Assembly (NCBI GenBank): GCA_949293595.1
Contig: CASFDW010000004.1
Location: 1 to 55,193 of the forward strand
Length of the DNA: 55,193 nt
Source: an uncultured Spirochaetales bacterium
GTDB lineage: Bacteria > Spirochaetota > Spirochaetia > Sphaerochaetales > Sphaerochaetaceae
Direction of reading: 5' to 3'
This document shows positions 17,018 to 25,652 of this stretch, one piece after another. Position 1 is the stretch's first letter. Each line of letters opens with the position of its first letter. The notes under the pieces are model-generated. The model was not told the origin of the DNA and searched no databases. It saw only the letters and a program-made list of their open reading frames with translations. The position numbers and the translations under genes are program-made.

Positions 17018-18040
17018 CTATCTTGTTTTTTTTTCAATTCCCGAAAAAGAGGATACCGTTGGGGCCGACAATGAAGAGTTGACCGTCACAGCCGGTGCCT
17101 GCAGAGTGTTGACAAGCCTTCCTTCCGATCTGATGAAGGACGGGGAAGAAGGTGTTGTGTCCACAACGGTCTGGAACGTGGCCCCGACAGAAGGGGCAGA
17201 AGGAACTGCAGGAGCCACGACGGTCTGCAAAGACACCTCAAGCTCAGGCTTCTCCGGCGTGGTATAGGTGGCCGAAAGGCTCGGTGCTCCGGGGACGGCG
17301 GGTTCTGCAATCTCGACAAGCTCCTCGCTTACAAAGACAACCGGTTTGTCCGGTTCCGTCTTCACAAGCTCCTGGGAAACGGAAACTGCGGGCTTTTCCG
17401 GTGTTGCGGGCGTCAGGTCCACAAGCTCGCACCCGACCGTCAGCGACGGTGCGGACGGCACCTTCACGGGCTCGTTGTCCTTCAAAATCGATATATCCTG
17501 ATAAAGCTGGTATGAAACCGGGCTGATCTTTCCATCATCGAGCATCCTTATGTAGGTGAGGCTGTCCAGGACGCTTTGCTTTCCCGTTAGTCCGTTGAGC
17601 ACCACCATCCTGCCATCCGAGAGGTTGTAGATGTTCTCCACGTCTGCTGTGGTCTCCACGATGTATTCGCCCTTCTTGTTGAATGCCATGAGGCTTACGG
17701 GAGTGTACACCTCGAGATAGAAATCGTCATAGCTGATGAAATCCGCCTTTCCGTCGACAAGGTACAGTACGGGTGCCTCCACGTCAAGGGACAGGATTGT
17801 GAAAAGCGTTCCTCCTTCAAGATGTATTTCTCCATAGGGACATGTGAAGGATGCGCCTTTTTCCGTAAGGATGATATAACCTTCTTCCGCGTATGGACCT
17901 GCGTCCATCACATCGATTTTATTGCCGTACCTGTCATAAAGGTTGAAATCCCCGTCAACCTCCGTCAGCGGCAGCTGTGCGGCGGACAGTATGGATGATA
18001 TCAACACCAGCGACAGTAGAAATATCAAACTCTTCTTCAT
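17018..18040 (-). CDS. FecR-like secreted protein with proline-rich linker, 5' part of the split gene
   Basis: The 340-aa product starts with a signal peptide (MKKSLIFLLSLVLISSILSAA). A FecR-like domain follows (about 25-165: GYIILTEKGASF, VLYLVDGKADFISYDDFYLEVYTPVSLMAF, VENIYNLSDGRMVVLNG). From about 195 on there is a proline/valine-rich linker with recurring PxxPxAPSL/V units such as VPSAPSL, VPGAPSL and VPSAPSV. It ends SSFSGIEKKTR, where the stop follows a run of nine A and the barrel frame begins. FecR-like domains are periplasmic and often modular; here it probably presents or anchors the downstream barrel. AGAGG upstream supports the start. Confidence 0.8.
   Translation of the reverse strand: MKKSLIFLLSLVLISSILSAAQLPLTEVDGDFNLYDRYGNKIDVMDAGPYAEEGYIILTEKGASFTCPYGEIHLEGGTLFTILSLDVEAPVLYLVDGKADFISYDDFYLEVYTPVSLMAFNKKGEYIVETTADVENIYNLSDGRMVVLNGLTGKQSVLDSLTYIRMLDDGKISPVSYQLYQDISILKDNEPVKVPSAPSLTVGCELVDLTPATPEKPAVSVSQELVKTEPDKPVVFVSEELVEIAEPAVPGAPSLSATYTTPEKPELEVSLQTVVAPAVPSAPSVGATFQTVVDTTPSSPSFIRSEGRLVNTLQAPAVTVNSSLSAPTVSSFSGIEKKTR
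17026..17034 (-). repeat. Run of nine A at the frame junction
   Basis: The coding strand reads GAA followed by AAA AAA ACA AGA TAG in the upstream frame, and AAC AAG ATA GGG in the barrel frame. A ten-A tract, a -1 ribosomal shift on A-AAA-AAA, or RNA polymerase slippage adding one A would fuse the two genes. Confidence 0.85.
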
Positions 18041-18127
18041 ACGAACCTCTTATGTAAGTTTATCACATATATAGAACACTATTCCACAAGAATGTTTACG
18101 AAAAAAATTCCATTCTTTGAAACAATT

Positions 18128-18865
18128 TCATTTTCCCTTTTTCCCTGCGCATCCGGAGAAGGGGTTGTCGAGCTTGTGTGCTGCGAACACATGCTCCCTG
18201 GCCAGCTTGTCGATGTGCGCGAGCGAGCCGACTATGGGTTTGAGCCTGGCCCTGACATTGGTCTGGTCGTATGGACATACCGGCTTGATGCAAGGGATGT
18301 CGTAGCATTCCTGAAGCCTTCTGGTGACCGATTCGTGCACCTCTATCATGGGCCGTATGATATGGATCTTGCCGCCGAAGAACTCCTGGACCGCCTGCAT
18401 CGTCGAGAAATTGGCACGGAAGAAGAGGTTCATCAGGCTCGTTTCAACAAGGTCGTCGAGATGATGGCCCATTGCGATCAGGCTGATGCCGTTCCTTTCT
18501 GCATGCTCGAAGAGTATCCTCCTCCTGTTTCTGGAGCACAGGTAGCAGTTGAACTCTCCTTTGAAGGAGGAGGGGAATTGGTTCTCCTCAACTATTTCGA
18601 AATCGATGTCCAGGTCCCTGTAGTAGTTGGAAAGCCTTTCCTTCCAGCCGTCAGGTATCGGATGTTCCCTCCAATCGATCATGAGGGCCTTGAGGTCGTA
18701 GTGTATCGGAAGCCATCTTCGCCGTATGGAAAGCGCCATGGACATGGCCAGGCTGTCCTTGCCTCCGGAGGCTGCGATCAATACCCTGTCCCCGTCCTTG
18801 ATCATGTTGAAGTCGTTTATGCCCTTTCCCGTCTGCTTTATGAAGCGCATCACCCAGGGAGGCAT
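18128..18865 (-). CDS. ttcA: TtcA-like tRNA 2-thiolation (PP-loop) ATPase
   Basis: TtcA enzymes adenylate and thiolate C32 of tRNA using a [4Fe-4S] cluster. The 245-aa protein has the PP-loop SGGKDS (about residue 36), the CYLC pair with following basic RNRRR, AMGHHLDDLVETSLMN, and a third cysteine in CPYD near the C-terminus. These are the cluster-binding cysteines of the TtcA group. The start at MPPWVMRF is one base past the stop of the upstream HD gene; the frame runs 34 codons further upstream, but only inside that gene. It is probably cotranscribed with the HD hydrolase. The exact tRNA target is inferred from the family. Confidence 0.85.
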   Translation of the reverse strand: MPPWVMRFIKQTGKGINDFNMIKDGDRVLIAASGGKDSLAMSMALSIRRRWLPIHYDLKALMIDWREHPIPDGWKERLSNYYRDLDIDFEIVEENQFPSSFKGEFNCYLCSRNRRRILFEHAERNGISLIAMGHHLDDLVETSLMNLFFRANFSTMQAVQEFFGGKIHIIRPMIEVHESVTRRLQECYDIPCIKPVCPYDQTNVRARLKPIVGSLAHIDKLAREHVFAAHKLDNPFSGCAGKKGK

Positions 18866-18866
18866 G

Positions 18867-20168
18867 TCACCGTTGATTATTTCCTTGTAGCTTTTCTTTG
18901 TTTCCTGCAAAATCCGCCTCCGCCACGGCTTTCTCCGCAGAGGCAAATGTAACATAATCCGGAACAAAAAGCGACAGCTTCCTCAGCTGTGAGGAGAAAT
19001 GTCTGCCGACGTCGTTGCTGAATACGGTGTTCCCGTCGATTCCTCCGACCCTTCCGTCATGATGGAGGATCTTTATGCTTGTCTCGAAATTGACCGGCTC
19101 AGGTATGTCTATCACGACCTGGTATTCCTCCAGTGCCGGATATTCGTCCTTCAGCCTTTCGAAGACAGCCTTCTCGGCTTTTTCCCTCGTCCTTATGTCC
19201 AGCGAGATCCTTTCGAGCTCCGATCCCGTCCCGAGTCCTGTCTCATACCTCTTCTCGAGCAGATGGTTGTGCTCCACGTCCCTTATCAGCGAGAACGGCC
19301 CGTATTTTCCGTCCCGTCCCAGGGAGCTGAACTCCTCGTCGTCCTTCAGGTAGAGGTCGTCGTATGAGATTACTCCGTCCCGGAGTCCGGAAAGGACCGC
19401 CTTCTTTATCATTGCAGTGGCGCTTCTTGTGCCCTTGTGCCAGTATATGGTCCTGTACATGAGGTATTTCGAGAACAGGACGTGCTCGACCGAGACCATC
19501 GCATCCTCCTCAAGCACCAGATCCCAGTCCCTGAAGTCCATCGAGGAAATTATGTAGCCGGTGTTCTGCGTTCCGTACGGCACCCCGGAGAAGTAGGCAT
19601 CCCGTGAGAGATAGTCGAGCTTGTCGGGGTCCAGCGTTCCGGAGAGTATGTTCCGGTAGAATTCCGTTTCCCTGCTTCCTGCCGGCATATCCTTGTCTAT
19701 TATCTCCGCGGTCATGCGTGCGTCCGCACCAGTTCGTCCGACGGCGCCGTTCAACCCCCCGTCGAGCAGGATCAGCTCCGCAGCTATCTGCTCGTGGTCC
19801 TTTATGGCCAGTTCCTTCAGTGAGTGTGCATAGGGAAAGTGCCCTATGTCATGGAGAAGGGCGGCGCACAGGAAGCTCATCATCCCGCGACAGGTGAGCG
19901 GAAGGCTTTCGTTCTTCCTGGCCAGAGACAGAAGGATTTCCCGTGAAAGATTGTATACCCCTATGGAATGGTTGAGTCTTGTGTGGACGCTTCCCGGATA
20001 TATGTGGTACGTCGGCCCGTTCTGCTTGATCCTGGCAAGCTTCTGCACCGCATCTATCTCCAGGATGTCCTTCAGCTCCTTTGTGAATGGTATGTTGCCC
20101 CACAGCACGTCCTTCACCGAATGGGTGAATCCCGCATTCAGGGTTTCCATCATCTCAGATCTTTTCAT
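18867..20168 (-). CDS. HD-domain phosphohydrolase
   Basis: The 433-aa protein belongs to the dGTPase/YwfO-like HD superfamily. Metal ligands are visible as H in TRLNHSIGVYNLS, HD in AALLHDIGHFPYAHS, and Asp in LDPDKLDYLSRDAYFSG. Family members hydrolyse (d)NTPs or other phosphoesters; the substrate here is unknown. The frame is open far upstream, but the protein-like part begins MKRSEMMETLNAGF. The ATG at 20168 is preceded, after seven bases, by TGCTAATTT, an extended -10-like box, and there is no SD, pointing to a leaderless start. An ATG five codons in is an alternative. Confidence 0.85.
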   Translation of the reverse strand: MKRSEMMETLNAGFTHSVKDVLWGNIPFTKELKDILEIDAVQKLARIKQNGPTYHIYPGSVHTRLNHSIGVYNLSREILLSLARKNESLPLTCRGMMSFLCAALLHDIGHFPYAHSLKELAIKDHEQIAAELILLDGGLNGAVGRTGADARMTAEIIDKDMPAGSRETEFYRNILSGTLDPDKLDYLSRDAYFSGVPYGTQNTGYIISSMDFRDWDLVLEEDAMVSVEHVLFSKYLMYRTIYWHKGTRSATAMIKKAVLSGLRDGVISYDDLYLKDDEEFSSLGRDGKYGPFSLIRDVEHNHLLEKRYETGLGTGSELERISLDIRTREKAEKAVFERLKDEYPALEEYQVVIDIPEPVNFETSIKILHHDGRVGGIDGNTVFSNDVGRHFSSQLRKLSLFVPDYVTFASAEKAVAEADFAGNKEKLQGNNQR

Positions 20169-20175
20169 ATATATT

Positions 20176-20184
20176 AAATTAGCA
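20176..20184 (-). promoter_or_regulatory. Extended -10 box directly upstream of the HD gene
   Basis: TGC-TAATTT on the minus strand ends seven bases before the ATG, giving a predicted leaderless transcript. Confidence 0.4.
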
Positions 20185-20256
20185 CACAACGCCCGTTGTC
20201 CGCCATCATTAAAAAACGGGTTCACTTTTTCCTTCCGCAGAGGTAACATCTCTGGT

Positions 20257-20622
20257 ATGAAGCGTATCGCCACCGCATTGATTATCCTCATTTCCATTTT
20301 ACCGGCAGCCGCAGTCGCCCCTGTCGGCGATGCAATCGGGACCATAGGGATAAGGATAGAGAAGGGCGGCATATCGGAAAAGGCTCTGGAAGCGGTTGGC
20401 GACGAGGTGTCCGTCGTTTGGTTCGAGAAATATACGACCAACGAGAAGCTGCTTGTCGATACGTTCTACATCCCGCTTTCGGAAATCCTTCCGTTCGGCA
20501 ATCCTGTATGCTCTTTGGAAAAAAACGGCGCCGTCAGTCTCCTTGATCTGGACAGCGGCGCCGTTGTGTCTTTCACTTTCTCATCGTCAAAACTGATCAA
20601 TTCCGTCTCGTTCAGCCGGTGA
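20257..20622 (+). CDS. Small secreted hypothetical protein
   Basis: This 121-aa product has an N-terminal signal peptide (MKRIATALIILISILPAAAVA) and a short beta-rich mature part (GTIGIRIEKGG, SVVWFEKYTTNEKLLVDTFYI, NGAVSLLDLDSGAVVSFTF). No family is recognised. It is divergent from the HD gene and convergent with pepF, whose end it overlaps by 11 bases. It is therefore transcribed alone. The signal peptide and base use like that of its neighbours support a real gene, though no clear SD is seen. Confidence 0.6.
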   Translation: MKRIATALIILISILPAAAVAPVGDAIGTIGIRIEKGGISEKALEAVGDEVSVVWFEKYTTNEKLLVDTFYIPLSEILPFGNPVCSLEKNGAVSLLDLDSGAVVSFTFSSSKLINSVSFSR

Positions 20623-22384
20623 TCTCCTCATACATGTCCATGAGCTTTCCGAATTTCTCTGTGGCCATCCTGACCGGAATCGGAGATGCCATGTCCACTC
20701 CTGCCTTTTTCAGCGATTCGATTGGATAGAGTGATCCTCCGGAGCTGAGGAACGAAAGGTAGTCATCCCTCTCTTTCGCACCTCCTGAAAGCACCTTCTC
20801 GCTCAGGGCTATGCTTGCTGATATGCCCGTTGCGTATTTGTATGTGTAGAAAGCCCTGTAGAAATGGGGGATCCTGAGTCCCTCCAGGTCGCTCTGGGCC
20901 GTGAATGCAACGTCAGGGCCGAAGTACTGTTCCAGCAGCCCCCGGTAGCTTTTCCTCAGATGATCCACCGTGAGCGGGATGCCGCGTTCCGCATCCTCGT
21001 GCATCATCAGCTCGTATTCGGCGAACATCGTCTGCCTGAAAAGTGTGGCGACCATGTCGTCCAGATTCTTGCCTATCAGATATTTTCTGAGTCCGGGATC
21101 TTCCGTGCTTTTCATCAGGTGGTATGTCAGGAGCTGCTCGTTGAATGTCGAGGCGACCTCCGCCTCGAAAATAGTGTAGTTGTAGCTCATGAACGGGTTG
21201 TTCCTGACGGAATACCATGAATGCATGCTGTGCCCGCCCTCGTGTATCAATGTGAACACGGAATCAAGGACCTCGTTTTCATAGTTGGTGAGTATGTACG
21301 GCTTTCCAACATAGCCTCCGGCGCTGAATGCCCCGCTGCGTTTGCCCCTGTTCTCGTACCTGTCCACCCATCTTTCCTTGGTGAGTCCTGCCACAAGGGT
21401 GTCGGAATACTCTTTTCCGAGGGGCATCACCGCCTCCCTGATTATCTCGACCGCCTCGTCATAGCAGTAACTCACTTTAACGTCGTCCGCCAGCGGCATG
21501 TATACGTCGTAGTGGTTGAGCCTCTCCTTCTTGAGGTGGCGGGCCTTGATGGAATAGAACCTGTGCAACAGGGGAAAGGCCTCGTGGATTGTCCCTATGA
21601 GGTTCCTGTACACGGCCTGCGGCACCTTGTCCGGGAAAAGGGCTTTTTCCAGACAGCTCCTGTAGCCTCTCGCCCTTGCCGCGAATATGTCGTTCTTCAC
21701 GCTTCCGTAGTAAAGTCTGGCAATCACATGCCTGTGTTTCTCGTAGCCGGTGTACAGCTTTTCATACGCCTGCTTCCTTGTCTCCTCGTCCACGCTTCTG
21801 ATGAATTTCGCATAGGTGGAGTGGGTGAGCTTCTCACCGTTTATCTCGCCGAACTCCAGATCGGCGTTGTCCAAATCCTGGAAAGCGTCGGAGAACGAGC
21901 CGGAGACTGGCGAGTAGAGGCTCAGCAACGCCTCGCCTTTTTCATCAAGGACATGCTTCTTGTATCTCAGCGATTTCTTCACGAACACCCTGAAATCCCT
22001 GTTTCGCTTTTCTGCGAGGAATTTCCTCAAAAGCGTCTCATCCATGCCAAGAAGCTCCGGATCGAAGAATGCCAGGGCTTCTGAAAGCTTCGCCTCCACC
22101 GCCTCGAATCTTCCGGCCCTCGACATGACTTCCGCGTCGGTGCTGTCTGCACTGTACTGCAGGAAGCAGTAGGAGCCCAGTCTCTCGGCCTCCATGAGCA
22201 CTTCCTGCATCAACGTAAGGGTGTGATGGAATTCGTCGCTTCCATCGGAAAGCGTGCCCTTTATGCCCGACAGGGCGCCGATTCTTTTTTCAAGTCTCCT
22301 CAGGTCCCTTTCCCAGGCCTGGACGTCCGTCGACAGGCTGGACAGATCCCAGGTGTCGTTTGTTTTCTGTTCATTCCTTTCCAT
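20612..22384 (-). CDS. pepF: Oligoendopeptidase F (M3 family)
   Basis: PepF is a cytosolic zinc metallopeptidase that cleaves short peptides. The 590-aa protein has the M3 zinc site HEGGHSMHSWY (HEXXH, about residue 377) and the downstream Glu in YTIFEAEVASTFNEQLL. C-terminal QSDLEGLRIPHFYRAFYTYKYATG forms the substrate pocket. AAGGAG seven bases before the ATG at 22384 sets the start; a TTG two codons earlier is less likely. It overlaps the end of rdgB by 14 bases, so both are translated from one message. Confidence 0.95.
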   Translation of the reverse strand: MERNEQKTNDTWDLSSLSTDVQAWERDLRRLEKRIGALSGIKGTLSDGSDEFHHTLTLMQEVLMEAERLGSYCFLQYSADSTDAEVMSRAGRFEAVEAKLSEALAFFDPELLGMDETLLRKFLAEKRNRDFRVFVKKSLRYKKHVLDEKGEALLSLYSPVSGSFSDAFQDLDNADLEFGEINGEKLTHSTYAKFIRSVDEETRKQAYEKLYTGYEKHRHVIARLYYGSVKNDIFAARARGYRSCLEKALFPDKVPQAVYRNLIGTIHEAFPLLHRFYSIKARHLKKERLNHYDVYMPLADDVKVSYCYDEAVEIIREAVMPLGKEYSDTLVAGLTKERWVDRYENRGKRSGAFSAGGYVGKPYILTNYENEVLDSVFTLIHEGGHSMHSWYSVRNNPFMSYNYTIFEAEVASTFNEQLLTYHLMKSTEDPGLRKYLIGKNLDDMVATLFRQTMFAEYELMMHEDAERGIPLTVDHLRKSYRGLLEQYFGPDVAFTAQSDLEGLRIPHFYRAFYTYKYATGISASIALSEKVLSGGAKERDDYLSFLSSGGSLYPIESLKKAGVDMASPIPVRMATEKFGKLMDMYEEITG

Positions 22385-22976
22385 TGCCAAACTCCTTGTC
22401 CAAAAGACTCTTGATTATCCTTGCGGCCTTGCCCCTGTGGGAGAATCTGTTCTTTCCCTCCCTGGTGAGGCATGCGGATATCATACCGGCCTCGTCGTTG
22501 TAGAAGACCGGATCATAACCGAACCCCTCGGTGCCCTCGGGATTCTCCACGATGTGTCCTCCGACGCTTTCCTGTATTACATATCTACGGTTCCTGTCGA
22601 TGATCAGGCATATTGCGCATACGAATTCGGCCCGGCGGTTTTCCACACCTTCCATGTTCCTGAGCAGAAACATGTATTTCTCCCGGTCGCCGAGCTTCCT
22701 GCCGAATTCCTCCTCCCCGTATCTCGCCGTATGGATTCCGGGGCTTCCTCCCAGACATTCGACGCATAATCCGGAATCGTCTGCGATGCATGGCGCTTTC
22801 ACCAGCTCGTACAGCGCCTCGGCCTTGATAATTGCGTTCTCAATGAAGGATTTTCCATCCTCCACTGGATCGAAATCGTATCCCTCCTCCTTGGGAAGGA
22901 CAAGCGTGTAGCCCTCCAGAAGGTCCTCCATCTCGGTTTTCTTATGTTCGTTTCCAGATGCAAAATATAGTTTCAT
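22371..22976 (-). CDS. rdgB: Non-canonical purine NTP pyrophosphatase (RdgB/HAM1)
   Basis: RdgB hydrolyses ITP, dITP and XTP to monophosphates, keeping deaminated purines out of nucleic acids. The 201-aa protein shows the family pattern: LYFASGNEHKKTEMEDLL, FIENAIIKAEAL, ADDSGLCVECLGGSPGIHTARYG, and near the end GFGYDPVFYND and SHRGKAARII. The start at MKLYFASGN is natural; a TGCTATATT box lies seven bases upstream and no SD is present. Inside the larger operon it may thus have its own leaderless promoter. It lies close to a guanine deaminase only at the 25-kb scale, so no functional link is claimed. Confidence 0.95.
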   Translation of the reverse strand: MKLYFASGNEHKKTEMEDLLEGYTLVLPKEEGYDFDPVEDGKSFIENAIIKAEALYELVKAPCIADDSGLCVECLGGSPGIHTARYGEEEFGRKLGDREKYMFLLRNMEGVENRRAEFVCAICLIIDRNRRYVIQESVGGHIVENPEGTEGFGYDPVFYNDEAGMISACLTREGKNRFSHRGKAARIIKSLLDKEFGNGKE

Positions 22977-22983
22977 ATTTCCG

Positions 22984-22992
22984 AATATAGCA
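22984..22992 (-). promoter_or_regulatory. Extended -10 box directly upstream of rdgB
   Basis: TGC-TATATT on the minus strand ends seven bases before the rdgB ATG; no SD lies between. Confidence 0.45.
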
Positions 22993-22998
22993 GAAACA

Positions 22999-23376
22999 TC
23001 ACGTTTTTTCATAAAAATCGAAAAGTCTGCCTTTCTCCATCCAGCATACATTCTCGTAACCGTTTCCAAGCATCAGTACGAGATGGTCGTCATAAAGCAT
23101 GATGTTTATCCTGTGCATGGTGTCGCCGAAAAGCCTGACGTCAGGATCATGCCCGTATTCCTTCAACCTGAGGTCGGATATGCCGAGCTCGGGTATCGAC
23201 AGGGTGGGGTTTGCCGCATCGGTGTCCAGCTCGGCAAGGTATTTTCCTCCTGCAAGGAACGATATCGTGCTGTTCTTTCCGACAATGCCACCATGATCGT
23301 GAACAGCCTTTCTCCCGCTCTGACAGGAGAAGAGCATCAGCGCAACCATTATCAATACCGCCGCATACCTTGCCAT
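22999..23376 (-). CDS. Small hypothetical lipoprotein
   Basis: The 125-aa product has a hydrophobic leader ending in LMLFSC (Cys at residue 18), a typical lipobox, then a mature part of about 108 residues (STISFLAGGKYLAELD, LSIPELGISDLRL, INIMLYDDHLVLMLGNGYENVCWMEKG). The fold looks beta-rich, but I do not recognise it. It lies nine bases after the sigma-like gene and ahead of rdgB, in the same direction, so all are likely cotranscribed. Confidence 0.65.
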   Translation of the reverse strand: MARYAAVLIMVALMLFSCQSGRKAVHDHGGIVGKNSTISFLAGGKYLAELDTDAANPTLSIPELGISDLRLKEYGHDPDVRLFGDTMHRINIMLYDDHLVLMLGNGYENVCWMEKGRLFDFYEKT

Positions 23377-23385
23377 GAATTGAGT

Positions 23386-24399
23386 TTAGTTCCCTTTCGC
23401 ATGGCTTTGCAAGCCGATTTTCCTGGCCTCCTCCAAAATCATTCTGGCCTTTTGTATGTTCAGACATACCAGCGATCTGGATATCCCGAGACATGCCGCG
23501 ATCTCCCTCTGCGACATGCCTGCGTTCGTCCTGTTCAATTCCGTCTGCCGTCTTTTCAAGGCCTTGCGTACCTTTGCGATCGCATCGGTTATCCTTTTCT
23601 GCTCATCCTCGTTTCCTGCGAGGTTGTATGCGCTTTCAAGCCTCAGCAGAACACGGAAATGGCGGTTTGCGATCTCCCTCTGCCTCTCGCGCTTTTCACC
23701 ATCGGTGTTCCTCTTTTTTTCCTTCAGCTCGAAAAGTCTGTCGAAAACCGATCTTTCAAGCTCGAAGATAAGAGCAAGCTTCAGACACAGGTAGTCGTTC
23801 TCGACATGAGGTATGTACAGCAGAAGGGTTATGAAGTGCCTTCTGATGCTTTCATTTCTCAGCATCTGCTGCAGATAGGCCTCGGCCTCGTCCATTGTCT
23901 CGCCCTCTATTTCCTGTCTGTTCTTCACCATGAATTCTGTAAGCTTTTTCATGTCCATACCCGAGGTGTCGATCCTTTTCCTCTCACTGAACTCATAAGA
24001 GGGGTAGTGGTCCCTGGCGATCGTGTCCTCGATGAGGATCCTGCCCTCCTCGTAATGAAGCCTCAAGGTCTCGTTCTCCTCCGTCTTCTTCTTAATCCGG
24101 AATGTCACGCATCTTTTCCTGAGGACCTGCGTCAGGAACTCATGGTAGTTCAGCCTGCTGATATTGTAGGCCCTGAGAAGGCTGAGCGCATTCTTCCTCT
24201 GTTCGATGAAAAACTCGGAAGCCTCCTCCTGGTTCAGATATCCGTTGCTCAACGGCAGGTAGTAGATCAGCAGTTCGGTCTTTTCCATGAGCCGTTTCTC
24301 CATTTCATCCTTCCGGGCTCCATCCTGCATGCCGTTGTATTCAAGGACGGAATCCGTAAGCCTGCAGTTCTCCTCTTTTGACAAAAGTTTCTTCACCAT
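23386..24399 (-). CDS. Putative regulator with sigma region-4-like helix-turn-helix
   Basis: The 337-aa, highly charged protein is helical throughout. Its C-terminal 50 residues contain MSQREIAACLGISRSLVCLNIQKARMIL, a sigma-70 region-4-like HTH. The first 280 residues have no motif I recognise; ELLIYYLPLSNGYLNQEEASEFFIEQ and the basic LRKRCVTFRIKKKTEENE are the clearest segments. It may be a diverged sigma factor or a DNA-binding regulator special to spirochaetes. AGGAGG five bases before the ATG fixes the start. It heads the operon with the lipoprotein, rdgB and pepF. Confidence 0.6.
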   Translation of the reverse strand: MVKKLLSKEENCRLTDSVLEYNGMQDGARKDEMEKRLMEKTELLIYYLPLSNGYLNQEEASEFFIEQRKNALSLLRAYNISRLNYHEFLTQVLRKRCVTFRIKKKTEENETLRLHYEEGRILIEDTIARDHYPSYEFSERKRIDTSGMDMKKLTEFMVKNRQEIEGETMDEAEAYLQQMLRNESIRRHFITLLLYIPHVENDYLCLKLALIFELERSVFDRLFELKEKKRNTDGEKRERQREIANRHFRVLLRLESAYNLAGNEDEQKRITDAIAKVRKALKRRQTELNRTNAGMSQREIAACLGISRSLVCLNIQKARMILEEARKIGLQSHAKGN

Positions 24400-24622
24400 C
24401 TTTACCTCCTCTGGTACGGGAAACTTAAAATGAAAAAAACGGGCCAACTGTCCAATGGAGTTTTTATGTCCTTAATCAACTCTTTCAATGGTAAGCAATT
24501 AAAATTTTTTGCATAAATTCTTGCAAGCCCAAAGAAATCGTCATGTCATCAGGATGTATGCATGATTGTGCAGATTATGAATAAAAAGTGGTCTTTGATG
24601 GGCTGAAAGTGGTATGGAATCG

Positions 24623-24655
24623 AAAAAAAATGCCACTCCAATTGCTCAAAGTGGC
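24623..24655 (-). terminator. Terminator of the tig-clpP-clpX-nrnA operon
   Basis: On the minus strand GCCACT and AGTGGC form a six-pair stem with a twelve-base loop, followed by A and eight T. Confidence 0.85.
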
Positions 24656-24662
24656 GTTTGTC

Positions 24663-25652
24663 TTAAAAAACTGTCTTGAATCTTGAGAGCACCAGATCCA
24701 CGGCTTCGTCGATTCCGATGCCTTCGATGGATGCCCCGCTTGCAAGCTTGTGGCCCCCGCCTCCGAGCTCCTGCGCTATCCTGCCGACATCGATTCCAGC
24801 CTTGTTCTTTGCCCTGAATCCTATTTCGACACCGTCGTCGTTCTCCTTTATCAAAACGATTGCCTTGACGTTTTCAACCTCCAGAAGGCTGCGGTAGACC
24901 GTGTCGCCCGGCTTTTCCGAGATGTTCAGGTCCTTCTTCTCCACGGCGATGATTAGCCTGCCTGAGAAATAGGTCTTGCTTTCCTTTATGATGTCTGCGA
25001 TGATCTTCAGGTCCTCCAGCTTCCTTCCGTCGTTCAGCTGGTCATATATCTCGTACGGCGATATCCCGGTACGGGTGAAATTCATGATTTTTTCAAAGGA
25101 GTCCGGAGCCTGGCGTTCGTTTAGGAAATGGAAGAATCCGGTATCCGTCAGAAAACCTACCATCATCAGCTCGGCCATCTCCTTGTCGAGTGCGACACCG
25201 AGCTCCTGTCTTATTTCATCGACAAGCAGGGTGGTGGAGGGGCTTTCCGGTATGATGTACGAGAGTTCCGGCCTGTAGAAAGGAACACCCGACGAATGGT
25301 GGTCCACGACGATCGTGGTGCTTCCCTTCAGCATCTTGTAGACTTCGCCCGGCCTGTCCTCCGTGGAACAGTCGAGTATCACCACAACCGGATTCTTTTT
25401 TCTGAAGTCCTCCGGCACAAACGGCGAGAAACGCTTTTCATACTGTCTTATCTCCCTGCGCGCGAAAGGCCCGTCGGAAAACGCCATGACTGTCTTTCCC
25501 AGTTTCTCAAGCACGAGCTGCAGGGCCAGGACGGAACATACGGCATCACCGTCCGGATTCTTATGGCTCATCAGGGCGAAATTCTTCTCCGCCCTGACGA
25601 GGTCGAGCAGCTCAGTCGAAATCCTGGGGAACAAGCTTCTGTTCTTTTCCAT
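24663..25652 (-). CDS. nrnA: Bifunctional oligoribonuclease / PAP phosphatase (NrnA-type DHH)
   Basis: NrnA finishes RNA decay by degrading nanoRNA and also dephosphorylates pAp. The 329-aa protein has the DHH motifs: [11 protein letters not shown] (about residue 31), [20 protein letters not shown], and the DHHA1 motif [12 protein letters not shown] near the C-terminus. The length is typical. The ATG at 25652 lies inside the end of clpX, giving a 41-base overlap, longer than usual; a GGTGG lies upstream. It is the last gene before a strong terminator. Confidence 0.9.
   Translation of the reverse strand: MEKNRSLFPRISTELLDLVRAEKNFALMSHKNPDGDAVCSVLALQLVLEKLGKTVMAFSDGPFARREIRQYEKRFSPFVPEDFRKKNPVVVILDCSTEDRPGEVYKMLKGSTTIVVDHHSSGVPFYRPELSYIIPESPSTTLLVDEIRQELGVALDKEMAELMMVGFLTDTGFFHFLNERQAPDSFEKIMNFTRTGISPYEIYDQLNDGRKLEDLKIIADIIKESKTYFSGRLIIAVEKKDLNISEKPGDTVYRSLLEVENVKAIVLIKENDDGVEIGFRAKNKAGIDVGRIAQELGGGGHKLASGASIEGIGIDEAVDLVLSRFKTVF

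Noticed and set aside
18092..18952. 286-codon plus-strand frame opposite the TtcA-like gene
   Set aside because: The minus strand carries the PP-loop and cysteine motifs; the plus-strand product is Val/Pro/His-rich shadow sequence.
21221..22084. 287-codon plus-strand frame opposite pepF
   Set aside because: PepF with its HEXXH site is unambiguous; the antisense frame has no SD or recognisable domain.
23083..24381. Long open frame (432 codons) on the plus strand opposite the sigma-like regulator and lipoprotein
   Set aside because: It lies antisense to genes with clear lipobox, HTH and SD features, and its sequence has no domain or sensible start; a shadow of codon bias.
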